From Cyanobacteria bacterium UBA7753 (GTDB lineage: Bacteria > Cyanobacteriota > Vampirovibrionia > Gastranaerophilales > Gastranaerophilaceae), in assembly GCA_002481545.1 (NCBI GenBank), contig DLEF01000056.1, positions 16,768 to 80,767 of the forward strand: a stretch of 64,000 bases of DNA. The letters are read 5' to 3'. The notes beneath the pieces were generated by a model. That model had not been told where the DNA came from, searched no databases, and saw only the letters and a list, made by a program, of their open reading frames with translations. Positions 10,241 to 17,653 of the stretch are shown here, piece after piece (within the stretch, counting starts at the first letter, position 1; every line of letters begins with the position of its first letter). The translations under genes and the position numbers were made by a program.

Positions 10241-10995
10241 TGGAAATAACCTCCGTAAATAATGACCTTGTAAAAGAAACCGTCAAACTCCAACAAAAAA
10301 AATACAGAGCTAAGAGCGGGAAATTTTTGCTGGAGGGTTATAAACCCGTATTTGAGGCGGCAAACAGCGGAATAAAACTGGAACACATATTTGTCCTTAA
10401 AGACAGGGCAGATAAATACGATTTCATCAAACAGGAACTTATCCTCACAAACGAGCCTGTCTTAAAGAAAATATCCACGACGGATACCGCTCCGGATGTT
10501 GTAGCGGTCGGTGTTCAGCCTGCTGAAAACAAAGAAGTCGGCTCTAAGGTCATTTTATTAGAAAACATATCGGATGCGGGAAACTTTGGCACAATTGTCA
10601 GAAGTGCCGTTGCCTTCGGGATTGATACGATAGTTTTATACGGTGACACAGTGGATGTTTATAACCCTAAATGTGTGCGTTCCGCCGTCGGAAACCTCTG
10701 GAAGGTAAACATTATCCATATAAAAGAGTTTGAAGAATTAAATCGATTATTTAAAGATTATGAAAGGGTTGCAACACTCCCGAAAACCGACAATTCCGTA
10801 TGGTTAAAAGATTGGCGAAATAACGTAAAACAAGACGACAAAGTCCTTGTAATGTTCGGTTCGGAAGCCGACGGATTATCGCAGGAATTAAAAGACTTCG
10901 CCACCCAAAACCTCACCATAGAGATGAGCCCAAAAGTTGAATCCCTAAACCTTAGCACAACAGCAAGCATTATTATGTATGAGATGATGGGGTAA
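10240..10995 (+). CDS. TrmH/SpoU-family RNA 2'-O-methyltransferase
   Basis: 251 residues. A short N-terminal substrate-binding domain (K-F-L-L-E-G near residue 27) precedes the knotted SPOUT domain. Motif 1 is N-I-S-D-A-G-N-F-G-T-I-V-R-S-A, motif 2 is M-F-G-S-E-A-D-G-L-S and motif 3 is S-L-N-L-S-T-T-A-S-I. These bind S-adenosylmethionine and form the trefoil knot. The target, a ribose in tRNA or rRNA, cannot be read from sequence; the domain layout is that of RlmB/TsnR-like enzymes. Last gene of the ppiC operon. Confidence 0.92.
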   Translation: MEITSVNNDLVKETVKLQQKKYRAKSGKFLLEGYKPVFEAANSGIKLEHIFVLKDRADKYDFIKQELILTNEPVLKKISTTDTAPDVVAVGVQPAENKEVGSKVILLENISDAGNFGTIVRSAVAFGIDTIVLYGDTVDVYNPKCVRSAVGNLWKVNIIHIKEFEELNRLFKDYERVATLPKTDNSVWLKDWRNNVKQDDKVLVMFGSEADGLSQELKDFATQNLTIEMSPKVESLNLSTTASIIMYEMMG

Positions 10996-11022
10996 ATATT
11001 TTAAAGATTGCAAAATAGTGTT

Positions 11023-11046
11023 GGTGCGGTGGTGACCGCACCCTAC
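11023..11046 (-). repeat. REP-like hairpin, minus orientation
   Basis: On the minus strand GTAG is followed by a perfect 8-bp stem GGTGCGGT/ACCGCACC with a CACC loop. It is 230 bases upstream of the RAYT transposase gene. Confidence 0.75.
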
Positions 11047-11122
11047 TCTAACGGTTATTTATTGCCATATTGTTCTTTCATCATCTTTTTTAATACTCTT
11101 TAACCAAATATAACCATTATTC

Positions 11123-11144
11123 TGCGTTACTATCCGCACCCTAC
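11123..11144 (-). repeat. Degenerate REP-like hairpin
   Basis: On the minus strand GTAGGGTGCGG is kept, but the second arm is reduced to CGCA. It lies between two intact copies in the RAYT upstream region. Confidence 0.5.
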
Positions 11145-11204
11145 GCTACGGTTATGTTCTATACTTGTTTTTTATAATTTATAATTTCTGCTTTATTTCT
11201 CAAA

Positions 11205-11227
11205 GTAGGGTGCGGTCACTACCGCAC
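11205..11227 (+). repeat. REP-like hairpin, plus orientation
   Basis: GTAG, then GGTGCGGT, CACT loop and ACCGCAC. It is opposite in orientation to the copy at 11023-11046, giving the paired, inverted arrangement of BIME-type REPs. The RAYT start codon is 45 bases further on. Confidence 0.75.
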
Positions 11228-11257
11228 AAACGAAAACCATAAAAAATTAAAAATTTA

Positions 11258-11266
11258 TGCTATCAT
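11258..11266 (+). promoter_or_regulatory. Extended -10 box of the RAYT gene
   Basis: TGCTATCAT ends six bases before the ATG at 11273, so the transcript would begin at the start codon (leaderless). No ribosome binding site is present. Confidence 0.45.
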
Positions 11267-11272
11267 TATATT

Positions 11273-11794
11273 ATGTCAAATTATTTGAGATATTTTGTAC
11301 CTAATGCAACTGTTTTTGTTACAATGGTTACTCAAAACCGTAATCCTATATTGATTAAAAATATTAAAATTCTACGTAATTCTTTAAAATCCGTAAAGCA
11401 ACAATATGAAATCATTGCAGGCTGTATCATGCCTGACCATATTCACATACTTATTAAACCTGATAATATGAATGATTTACCTAAAGTCATTACATCAATA
11501 AAATATGGGTTCTCAAAACATTTACCAAAATCGGAAGATTTATCCGAGAGCAACATAAAACGAAAAGAAAAAGGAATTTGGCAGCGCAGATATTATGACC
11601 ATATTATCCGTGATGAAAATGATTTACATAAACATTTGGATTATATTCATTATAATTCGTATAAACATTATAATATTGCACCAAAAGATTGGGAGTATTC
11701 ATCATTTAATTGGTTTGTTCAAGAAGGATTATATGAGAAAGATTGGTTAAATGTTGGGGATAAATATAATATTTTAGATATGAATATTGAATAA
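11273..11794 (+). CDS. RAYT (REP-associated tyrosine transposase)
   Basis: 173 residues of the Y1/HUH transposase family. The H-x-H metal site is P-D-H-I-H-I-L at 54-60. The C-terminal signature G-I-W-Q-R-R-Y-Y-D-H and the helix H-L-D-Y-I-H-Y-N-S supply the candidate catalytic Tyr. Length and single-tyrosine layout match REP-associated transposases rather than IS200 (about 150 residues). REP-like hairpins with GTAG heads lie upstream in both orientations, and a degenerate copy lies just downstream. Such proteins cut and join single-stranded REP DNA. The gene appears intact. Confidence 0.93.
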   Translation: MSNYLRYFVPNATVFVTMVTQNRNPILIKNIKILRNSLKSVKQQYEIIAGCIMPDHIHILIKPDNMNDLPKVITSIKYGFSKHLPKSEDLSESNIKRKEKGIWQRRYYDHIIRDENDLHKHLDYIHYNSYKHYNIAPKDWEYSSFNWFVQEGLYEKDWLNVGDKYNILDMNIE

Positions 11795-11811
11795 TGTATT
11801 TTGAGATAGCG

Positions 11812-11831
11812 TCGGTGCGGTCACCATGCCA
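11812..11831 (+). repeat. Degenerate REP-like sequence downstream of RAYT
   Basis: GTCGGTGCGGTCACCATGCC resembles the left arm and loop of the 11205 element with a decayed right arm. It marks the other flank of the transposase gene. Confidence 0.4.
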
Positions 11832-11858
11832 ACATAATTTTTGATTTATATAATACAC

Positions 11859-11895
11859 AAAACAGCCCATGCCTGTCCGGTATGGGCTGTTTGTT
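11859..11895. terminator. Bidirectional intrinsic terminator
   Basis: AACAGCCCAT and ATGGGCTGTT pair in a long stem that continues inward (GCC/GGT). A-rich and T-rich flanks allow use in both directions between the convergent RAYT and Lys/Ala-rich genes. Confidence 0.8.
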
Positions 11896-11917
11896 ATCAA
11901 AATCATGGAACTGATGA

Positions 11918-12688
11918 TTATTTAAAATTCATCAAAGATTTCCATTCTTTCTTTTCGTTGTTAATGTTTTTCTTAACGTTTGCTCTTGTTTGCTTAGCAG
12001 CTTTCTTTTGTGCGTTAACTGAATTTTTTACGGCTTTTTTCTTGTTGTTAACGTTAGCCTTAGCGTTTTTCTTAGCTTGCTCTGCTTTTGCCTTTTGTGC
12101 TTTTACCTTGTTTTCTTGAGCTTCTTTTGCTGCTTTAGCTTTAGCTTTTGCATTCTTTTCAGCTTGCAAAGCTTTTTCCTTTTGAGCTTTTACTTTAGCT
12201 TCTTGAGCCTTCTTAGCTTGTTCAGCTTTAGCTTTTTGTGCTTTTACTTTGTTTTCTTGAGCTTCTTTTGCTGCTTTTGCTTTTGCTTTTGCATTCTTTT
12301 CAGCTTGCAAAGCTTTTTCTTTTTGAGCTTTTACTTTAGCTTCTTGAGCCTTCTTTGCTTGTTCTGCTTTAGCCTTTTGTGCTTTTACCTTGTTTTCTTG
12401 AGCTTTCTTAGCTGCTTCTGCTTTAGCTTTTGCGTTCTTTTGTGCATTCAAAGCTTGTTCTTTCTTTGCTTTTAATTGAGCTTCCTGTTGAGCTCTTGCC
12501 TTTTCTGCAGCGGTCTTTTGTGCTTGAACTTTGTTGTGAGCATTTGTTGCTTTTGCTCTTGCTGCTGCTTCTTTCTTAGCAATAGGGTTTACCAATCTGT
12601 TAGCAGCGTTTTCAGTGTATGTTGTAGCTGCCATTGCCGTAGTACCTGCTACTGCGATTGCTAAAAGTGTTGTCAAAATTTTCTTCAT
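11918..12688 (-). CDS. Secreted Lys/Ala-rich coiled-coil repeat protein
   Basis: 256 residues. A signal peptide (M-K-K-I-L-T-T-L-L-A...) has a likely cleavage after A-M-A at 20. The rest is almost entirely Ala, Lys, Gln and Glu, predicted as one long helix. Residues 96-207 hold 2.4 copies of a 47-residue unit. The composition recalls TolA domain II and bacterial histone H1-like proteins, and the signal peptide favours a periplasmic or surface role, but no family can be named. A GGAGG site lies 7 bases before the ATG. The Cys/Phe-rich ORFs on the plus strand are shadows of the repeat. Confidence 0.82.
   Translation of the reverse strand: MKKILTTLLAIAVAGTTAMAATTYTENAANRLVNPIAKKEAAARAKATNAHNKVQAQKTAAEKARAQQEAQLKAKKEQALNAQKNAKAKAEAAKKAQENKVKAQKAKAEQAKKAQEAKVKAQKEKALQAEKNAKAKAKAAKEAQENKVKAQKAKAEQAKKAQEAKVKAQKEKALQAEKNAKAKAKAAKEAQENKVKAQKAKAEQAKKNAKANVNNKKKAVKNSVNAQKKAAKQTRANVKKNINNEKKEWKSLMNFK
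12068..12403 (-). repeat. 141-bp tandem repeat inside the Lys/Ala-rich gene
   Basis: A 141-bp unit (47 codons) occurs two full times and a third time in part (18 codons). The first two copies encode identical residues, with only synonymous differences visible. This points to recent expansion by slippage or unequal recombination. Confidence 0.8.
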
Positions 12689-12799
12689 GGATTGTCCTCC
12701 TTTTTATTTAAACGAAAACTTTCTACAATTGTTCATAATTCTAAAATCAATTATCACTAATTACTTTATCATTATATATACTTATTTAATTTTTTCAAG

Positions 12800-12805
12800 T
12801 ATAAT
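12800..12805 (+). promoter_or_regulatory. -10 box of wecG-like gene, leaderless
   Basis: A perfect TATAAT ends seven bases before the ATG at 12813. Initiation would fall on or next to the start codon, and there is no ribosome binding site. Confidence 0.5.
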
Positions 12806-12812
12806 ATGAACT

Positions 12813-13535
12813 ATGGACAGAGTAAAATTATTAGGATGCGAAATAGATACTTACACTTTTGACGGTGCAGTAGAAAAAGGATTGGAACTTATAGGCGAGG
12901 ATAAGGTGTCACAGGTTGTGACGATTAACCCCGAGATGATAGACTGCGCAGGCGCGGATGTGAACTTCGCGGAGATTTTGAAGAATGCCGAAATGGTTAT
13001 CCCTGACGGCGTCGGTGTAAAAATCGGACTAAAAATTTTGGGGTACAACGTCGAAAGAATTGCAGGTATCGATTTTGCAAAAAAATTGATTGAAAAATGT
13101 TCCGAAAAGAATTTGCCTGTTGCACTCATCGGCGCTAAACCCGAAATTGTATCACAAGCATGCGAAAAATTAAAAGAAGAATATCCGAGCTTGAATATTG
13201 TATACTCCCATGACGGATATTTTAAAGAAGATGATGAAGTTTTGAACGAACTTAAAAATAGCGGTGCAAGACTTGTTCTCGTTGCATTGGGTTCTCCGAA
13301 ACAAGAATTTTTCATAAACAAAGCCAGAAACATTTTACCGTTCGGCTTAATGGTAGGTGTCGGCGGAAGCTTTGATGTATGGTCAGGAAATGTCGAAAGA
13401 GCTCCCGAAATATTCCAAAAGCTCGGGATTGAATGGCTATACAGAACTGTTACCCAGCCTGAAAGATTTAAGAGAATTTTCCCGACTTTGCCTCTGTTTG
13501 TTCTGAAAGTGGTTAAAGAAAAATTCTTCGGATAA
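12813..13535 (+). CDS. WecG/TagA/CpsF-family glycosyltransferase
   Basis: 240 residues of the GT26 family, which transfers N-acetylmannosamine(-uronic acid) from UDP to a lipid-linked sugar in surface polymer synthesis. Visible motifs are V-T-I-N-P-E-M near 36-42, I-P-D-G-V-G-V near 64, G-S-P-K-Q-E near 158, and G-V-G-G-S-F-D-V-W-S-G followed by R-A-P and G-I-E-W-L-Y-R. Length equals that of TagA. It is not in an obvious polysaccharide cluster, so the polymer is unknown. The start is supported by a -10 box directly upstream. Confidence 0.93.
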   Translation: MDRVKLLGCEIDTYTFDGAVEKGLELIGEDKVSQVVTINPEMIDCAGADVNFAEILKNAEMVIPDGVGVKIGLKILGYNVERIAGIDFAKKLIEKCSEKNLPVALIGAKPEIVSQACEKLKEEYPSLNIVYSHDGYFKEDDEVLNELKNSGARLVLVALGSPKQEFFINKARNILPFGLMVGVGGSFDVWSGNVERAPEIFQKLGIEWLYRTVTQPERFKRIFPTLPLFVLKVVKEKFFG

Positions 13536-13628
13536 TTAACCCCCAAATATACTTCTCTATACTAAAGTTGTAAATATTCCCACCTAACAGGTAGTTATAA
13601 AAAAATATAAAAAGTCTACAATGGGAAT

Positions 13629-13952
13629 ATGGAAGCGTACAAAAAATACGGCAAATGGTTTTTAAGACCAAATGTTCAGACTATCACAGACAATGTAGCG
13701 GCGGAAATATGCGATTTTGCAAAAGCTCGCAGAGTATCACCAGTTATTGATATGACAGGTGTTGAAAACTGTGTGAATGAATTTTTGTTTATGTTTGCGG
13801 ATATCGCCCCTGTACTTGTGAACACGTCGAGCAGTCTGCTATCCGTAATTTATATGACGGGATATGATAAATACGCAAGGATTTTTGAGGATTTTGTATC
13901 GTTCGAGGATGACCGCAGAGAACTTTTGAACAGAAGATTCAGGCTTGTTTAA
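13629..13952 (+). CDS. Possible STAS-like domain protein
   Basis: 107 residues. The pattern P-V-I-D-M-T-G-V-E followed 45 residues later by V-I-Y-M-T-G-Y-D-K and I-F-E-D resembles the strand-helix order of STAS (anti-anti-sigma) domains. The phosphorylatable D-S pair after the central strand is absent (C-V-N-E instead), so a phospho-switch is unlikely. TACAAT at 13617-13622 ends six bases before the ATG, suggesting a leaderless transcript. The fold call is tentative. Confidence 0.5.
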   Translation: MEAYKKYGKWFLRPNVQTITDNVAAEICDFAKARRVSPVIDMTGVENCVNEFLFMFADIAPVLVNTSSSLLSVIYMTGYDKYARIFEDFVSFEDDRRELLNRRFRLV

Positions 13953-13969
13953 TAAATCTCGAAACGTGA

Positions 13970-13975
13970 TATAAT
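13970..13975 (+). promoter_or_regulatory. uvrC -10 box, extended
   Basis: TGATATAAT at 13967-13975, with the perfect hexamer at 13970-13975. The ATG at 13985 is 9 bases downstream, leaving a leader of about three bases. Confidence 0.5.
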
Positions 13976-13984
13976 TTAGGTATT

Positions 13985-15640
13985 ATGAAAAAAGAATTGG
14001 CTGAAACTCTTAAACTTGTCCCGCCTCTTCCGGGGTGTTATATCTATTACGACAAAGACGGAACAATTATTTATGTCGGCAAGGCAAAAAACCTTAAACG
14101 CCGTGTTTCAAGCTACTTTCACAAAAAACACGACAGGGTAAAAGTTGCAGTTCTGGTATCCAAAATAGAAAAAATGGAATACATTATTACGGACTCCGAA
14201 GTTGAAGCCCTAATCCTTGAGGCGCACTTAATCAAAAAGCACAAACCGCGCTATAATATCTTGCTAAAGGACGATAAAAAATATCCGTATTTTTTGATTA
14301 CGCAGGAGGATTATCCGAGAATAGTCGTTGTAAGAAAGAAGAACATAAACCCCGACAAAGGTAAATATTACGGGCCATACACGAACAGCCACGCAATGTA
14401 TGCAACACTGGATTTTCTAAAAAAGATTTTTCCTCTAAAACAGTGCAAAACGCCGAAGTTTTCAAACAGACCGTGTCTGTATTATCACATAGGCAAATGT
14501 CTCGCTCCGTGCCAAGGTTTGGTAACTCCCGAAGAATACCAAAAACTTGTGGCGCAGGTTGAACTCTTCTTATCAGGGAAACAAAGAGAGCTCATAAAAA
14601 AGATTAAAGACCAGATGGAGGAATATTCCAAGCAGGAACAGTATGAAAAGGCTGCAAGGATGCGCGACAGCTATCTGGATTTGCAAAAAACACTTGAACA
14701 TCAAAAAGTTATCTATGAAAATTCAAGGCTTAATGAAGATATTATCGCCTCTATCTATGAAGAGGGCGTTTTTGCAATAACTATCCTTATGGTTAGAGAA
14801 GGCAGATTGATAGATAAAAAAGACTTCACCTATTTTGTTGAAAACGAAGATAAAACTGAATTTTTTGAAAGATTTTTCCAAGAATATTACTCAAATCTTA
14901 TGCTTGAATTTCCTGAAAAAATTGTCGCACCCGACCTTGAAAAGGCAAGCTTCAAGAAGCTTTATCAAGATTGGTTAGAGTTAATTTCTCATAAAAAAAT
15001 ACAAATAAATTACGGAAAAGCTAAGCAGGGTAAAGAGCTATATGAACTTGCAATGAAGAATGCAAAAAATCTGTTTGAAACGGCAAGGATTAAAAAACTC
15101 GCCTCAATCCGTGATGATTTTAACGAAGTAGGAGCGTATTTGCAGAAGGAATTAAAGCTCAAAAACTTCCCGCACAGAATGGAATGTTATGATATTTCAC
15201 ACATTCAAGGCACGCACACCGTAGCATCAATGGTAGTGTTCTATAACGGGATGAGTAAAAAATCGGATTACAGAAAATTTAAGATTAAATCGACAGAGGG
15301 CAAACCCGATGACTTTATGTCCATGAAAGAGGTTTTGACAAGAAGGCTCTCACACTTAGGCGAAAAGAAATGGGAAAAACCTGATTTAATAGTCATCGAT
15401 GGCGGAAAAGGACAACTGTCAGCCGTTATGGAAGTAGTCAAAGATATGGGAATAGAAGGGATAGATTTTGTATCACTCGCAAAGCGTGAAGAAGAAGTTT
15501 TCCTCCCGCACCAATCGGAACCCGTAAGGCTCCCGATTGATTCTAACGCAATGTTTTTAATGCAGAGAATAAGAGACGAGGCACACAGGTTTGCGATTAC
15601 CTTCCACAGAGATTTGAGGTCAAAAGATTTGAAAGGATAA
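13985..15640 (+). CDS. uvrC: Excinuclease ABC subunit C, lacking C-terminal HhH
   Basis: UvrC makes both incisions in nucleotide excision repair with UvrAB. The 551 residues contain the GIY-YIG nuclease at the N-terminus (C-Y-I-Y-Y ... I-I-Y-V-G-K-A-K-N-L), four conserved Cys near 155-180 that fit the UvrC iron-sulphur cluster, a UVR motif near 205-240, and the RNase H-like 3' nuclease (C-Y-D-I-S-H-I-Q-G; V-I-D-G-G-K-G-Q-L). The protein stops right after the conserved H-R-F-A-I-T-F-H-R. It therefore lacks the helix-hairpin-helix domain that usually brings UvrC to about 600 residues. No HhH-like sequence follows in any frame, so this looks native rather than a recent nonsense mutation. Confidence 0.95.
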   Translation: MKKELAETLKLVPPLPGCYIYYDKDGTIIYVGKAKNLKRRVSSYFHKKHDRVKVAVLVSKIEKMEYIITDSEVEALILEAHLIKKHKPRYNILLKDDKKYPYFLITQEDYPRIVVVRKKNINPDKGKYYGPYTNSHAMYATLDFLKKIFPLKQCKTPKFSNRPCLYYHIGKCLAPCQGLVTPEEYQKLVAQVELFLSGKQRELIKKIKDQMEEYSKQEQYEKAARMRDSYLDLQKTLEHQKVIYENSRLNEDIIASIYEEGVFAITILMVREGRLIDKKDFTYFVENEDKTEFFERFFQEYYSNLMLEFPEKIVAPDLEKASFKKLYQDWLELISHKKIQINYGKAKQGKELYELAMKNAKNLFETARIKKLASIRDDFNEVGAYLQKELKLKNFPHRMECYDISHIQGTHTVASMVVFYNGMSKKSDYRKFKIKSTEGKPDDFMSMKEVLTRRLSHLGEKKWEKPDLIVIDGGKGQLSAVMEVVKDMGIEGIDFVSLAKREEEVFLPHQSEPVRLPIDSNAMFLMQRIRDEAHRFAITFHRDLRSKDLKG

Positions 15641-15735
15641 GTTTATAATCTTATCTTTACAAATGTTAAAATTAGGGCTGATAAAAGCAAAAAAAATCAT
15701 TTATAAACCTTGTAGCACATGCAAGGAGCGCAATT

Positions 15736-16797
15736 ATGCAATTATCAGCAATTTTTACAAATCTGAACATTCAACAACCACAACAGACAAGAAGCAGAAA
15801 TGTCTCAAGCCCTCGATATATAGGGAATACAAACCTTGCTCCGCTAAAACGTGACACTGTATCCTTTGGCGCTACATGTAAAGAGATGGGCTTAAACGCT
15901 ATATCTCAAGGCATAAACCATAATACAGCGTTAAAGATACACGAAGATGCGCTTGTTGCACAGAATTATTTGCATAAACAGTTAGACAGTATTTTAGGTG
16001 ATATGGTAAGACCAAAATCAGGTAAAGGCGCCTTATCCAGACCTATTGATATAATAAGATACAGAACAAAATCCGCAAAATCCATAAGAGAAAAAGCAGG
16101 CGCAAGAAAGCTCTATAATACGAAAGAGATAAAAGAAAATCTGACCGATATAATCGGTGCAAGAATAGTTATGGCAGACGCTAATATCAAAAGCGTAAAT
16201 GAAGTTATGGACAGATTGACTAATGCCGTAAATAAAGACCATTTAAAAGTATTGGAAATAGAAAACTACAGACCTGATCCTCTGCTTGATGATGAAGGCA
16301 ACGTCAAAAAAGTTTATGATTACGCTTCTCCGAGAGCTCTCGGAAATTTAAGAGACGCTTGTTTAAACAAAGGAATTGATATCCACAAACGTGATGAAGA
16401 TATCCCGTCGGGATATATGGCAATACATATGCTCGTTCCGTTGCCTAACGGATTTACGGGCGAAATCCAATTGATGGGCAAAGACGTTGAAGCCTTAAAA
16501 GAGGTTGAAGATACCTGCTACAAAGTTAAAAACGGAAAACACTTGGAAAAACAATACGCCCCTGTTGAAAAAATGCTAAAACCTTTGGCTAACAAAGAAG
16601 ATACTATTTTGAGAAAAGGTTATATGGACTATACAAGACAGGCATATTTGGCTCAACGTGCAAAAGAGCCTCGCAGATCAAAACAAAAAGATTATACATT
16701 TATGCATATTCCGGAATCCTTGGATTATATTCCTCCGCAATTAGATTTCAATAACATTTATGCCGAAATGAAAAAATGCGGATTTTCCGTTGATTAA
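15736..16797 (+). CDS. RelA/SpoT-like synthetase-domain protein
   Basis: 353 residues. An N-terminal leader of about 48 residues carries V-S-F-G-A. The nucleotidyltransferase signature follows: R110-T-K-S-A-K-S-I-R-E-K, T-D138-I-I-G-A-R-I-V, S-G-Y227-M-A-I-H231 and G-E243-I-Q. These match the ATP-binding Arg/Lys, the metal-binding Asp and Glu, and the guanine-stacking Tyr of ppGpp synthetases. There is no HD hydrolase or TGS domain. It may be a small alarmone synthetase, a toxic relative (toxSAS), or an exported effector. AAGGAG lies 7 bases upstream of the ATG. The same signature occurs inside the 3152-residue protein at 29183-38641. The substrate is not deducible. Confidence 0.75.
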   Translation: MQLSAIFTNLNIQQPQQTRSRNVSSPRYIGNTNLAPLKRDTVSFGATCKEMGLNAISQGINHNTALKIHEDALVAQNYLHKQLDSILGDMVRPKSGKGALSRPIDIIRYRTKSAKSIREKAGARKLYNTKEIKENLTDIIGARIVMADANIKSVNEVMDRLTNAVNKDHLKVLEIENYRPDPLLDDEGNVKKVYDYASPRALGNLRDACLNKGIDIHKRDEDIPSGYMAIHMLVPLPNGFTGEIQLMGKDVEALKEVEDTCYKVKNGKHLEKQYAPVEKMLKPLANKEDTILRKGYMDYTRQAYLAQRAKEPRRSKQKDYTFMHIPESLDYIPPQLDFNNIYAEMKKCGFSVD

Positions 16798-16813
16798 TAA
16801 ATATGGCAATGCT

Positions 16814-17653
16814 TTAGTGTATTTGCGTAAGCACTGTCAATTTATCCGCGCTTATCGGTTTGTCTTCGCAGTTTAATCTGCCAATCGGAATATCTTTATT
16901 TGTCCCGTGATAATCGCTCCCGCCCGATATCCAAAGATTGTGTTCATTTGCTGTCTTTACAAGAAATTCTATTTCTTTGAAAGAATATCTTGAGTAATAG
17001 CATTCCAATCCTTGTATTCCGTAGGACATCATCTTATCAAGTTTCGGTAAAAACTCTTCTTCTGTTGAGTGGGTTTCTCCCTCGCCTCCCAAAGGATGTG
17101 CCCAAACAGGTATTCCGCCTGCCTCTTTTATAACTGAAATTGCCTCAATACCGTCAAAGCGGGTATTGCCTGTTTTGCAGCCATCTAAATATTTTCTCAT
17201 TGCACTAAGGTTATCAGGAGCAAGCCCACGTTTTACAAGGATGTTTGCAAAATGCGTTTTTACAACTGTTGTTCTTGAATACAGCCAATCGAGCTCCTCT
17301 TTTGTAAGTTCTATATTCCAAACTTCTCTTAAATATTTTATTCTGGCTTCAAGTTTCTGACGTCTCAGCCCCTTACCTTTTATGATAAGAGCTTTTAGTG
17401 CGTCATTATCGGGATTTATGTTATACCCGAGCAGGTGGAATTTTATATCACCCGCTTTGCAGGTCAGCTCAACCGCAGGGATAAATCTGATTTTGTCGGA
17501 CAAATATTTTTGTATCGGCGCAAGCCCGTCCGTTGTATCGTGGTCTGACAGTGCTACTATCTTAAGTCCGCTTTTCTCAATCTTATCCGCCAATTCCTCT
17601 ACGGAATCACTCCCGTCAGAATAGTTGCTGTGCAAATGTAAATCAGCGCGCAT
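16814..17653 (-). CDS. PHP-domain phosphoesterase (TrpH/RNase AM-like)
   Basis: 279 residues. The PHP metal-binding motifs are visible: D-L-H-L-H-S-N-Y-S-D-G at 4-14, S-D-H-D-T-T-D-G near 37-44, an E-x-x-C segment near 62, H-P-L-G-G near 190, and G-S-D-Y-H-G near 257. The pattern matches the family of E. coli YciV, a 5'-3' exonuclease/3',5'-bisphosphate phosphatase. The ATG overlaps the stop of the upstream phosphohexomutase by one base, so the two are co-transcribed. Confidence 0.88.
   Translation of the reverse strand: MRADLHLHSNYSDGSDSVEELADKIEKSGLKIVALSDHDTTDGLAPIQKYLSDKIRFIPAVELTCKAGDIKFHLLGYNINPDNDALKALIIKGKGLRRQKLEARIKYLREVWNIELTKEELDWLYSRTTVVKTHFANILVKRGLAPDNLSAMRKYLDGCKTGNTRFDGIEAISVIKEAGGIPVWAHPLGGEGETHSTEEEFLPKLDKMMSYGIQGLECYYSRYSFKEIEFLVKTANEHNLWISGGSDYHGTNKDIPIGRLNCEDKPISADKLTVLTQIH

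Noticed and set aside
12068..12403. CRISPR array
   Set aside because: The 141-bp units are contiguous coding repeats without spacers; no cas genes are in the window.
12077..12664. Cys/Phe/Leu-rich plus-strand ORFs of 132 and 62 codons
   Set aside because: They are the complement of the Ala/Lys codon repeats of the secreted coiled-coil gene; no ribosome binding site, biased composition.
12851..13546. 231-codon minus-strand ORF
   Set aside because: Fully antisense to the clear WecG/TagA gene; composition is not protein-like and there is no initiation signal.
15663..15854. 63-codon ORF upstream of the RelA/SpoT-like gene
   Set aside because: Overlaps the better supported start at 15736 (AAGGAG site) and has no signal of its own.
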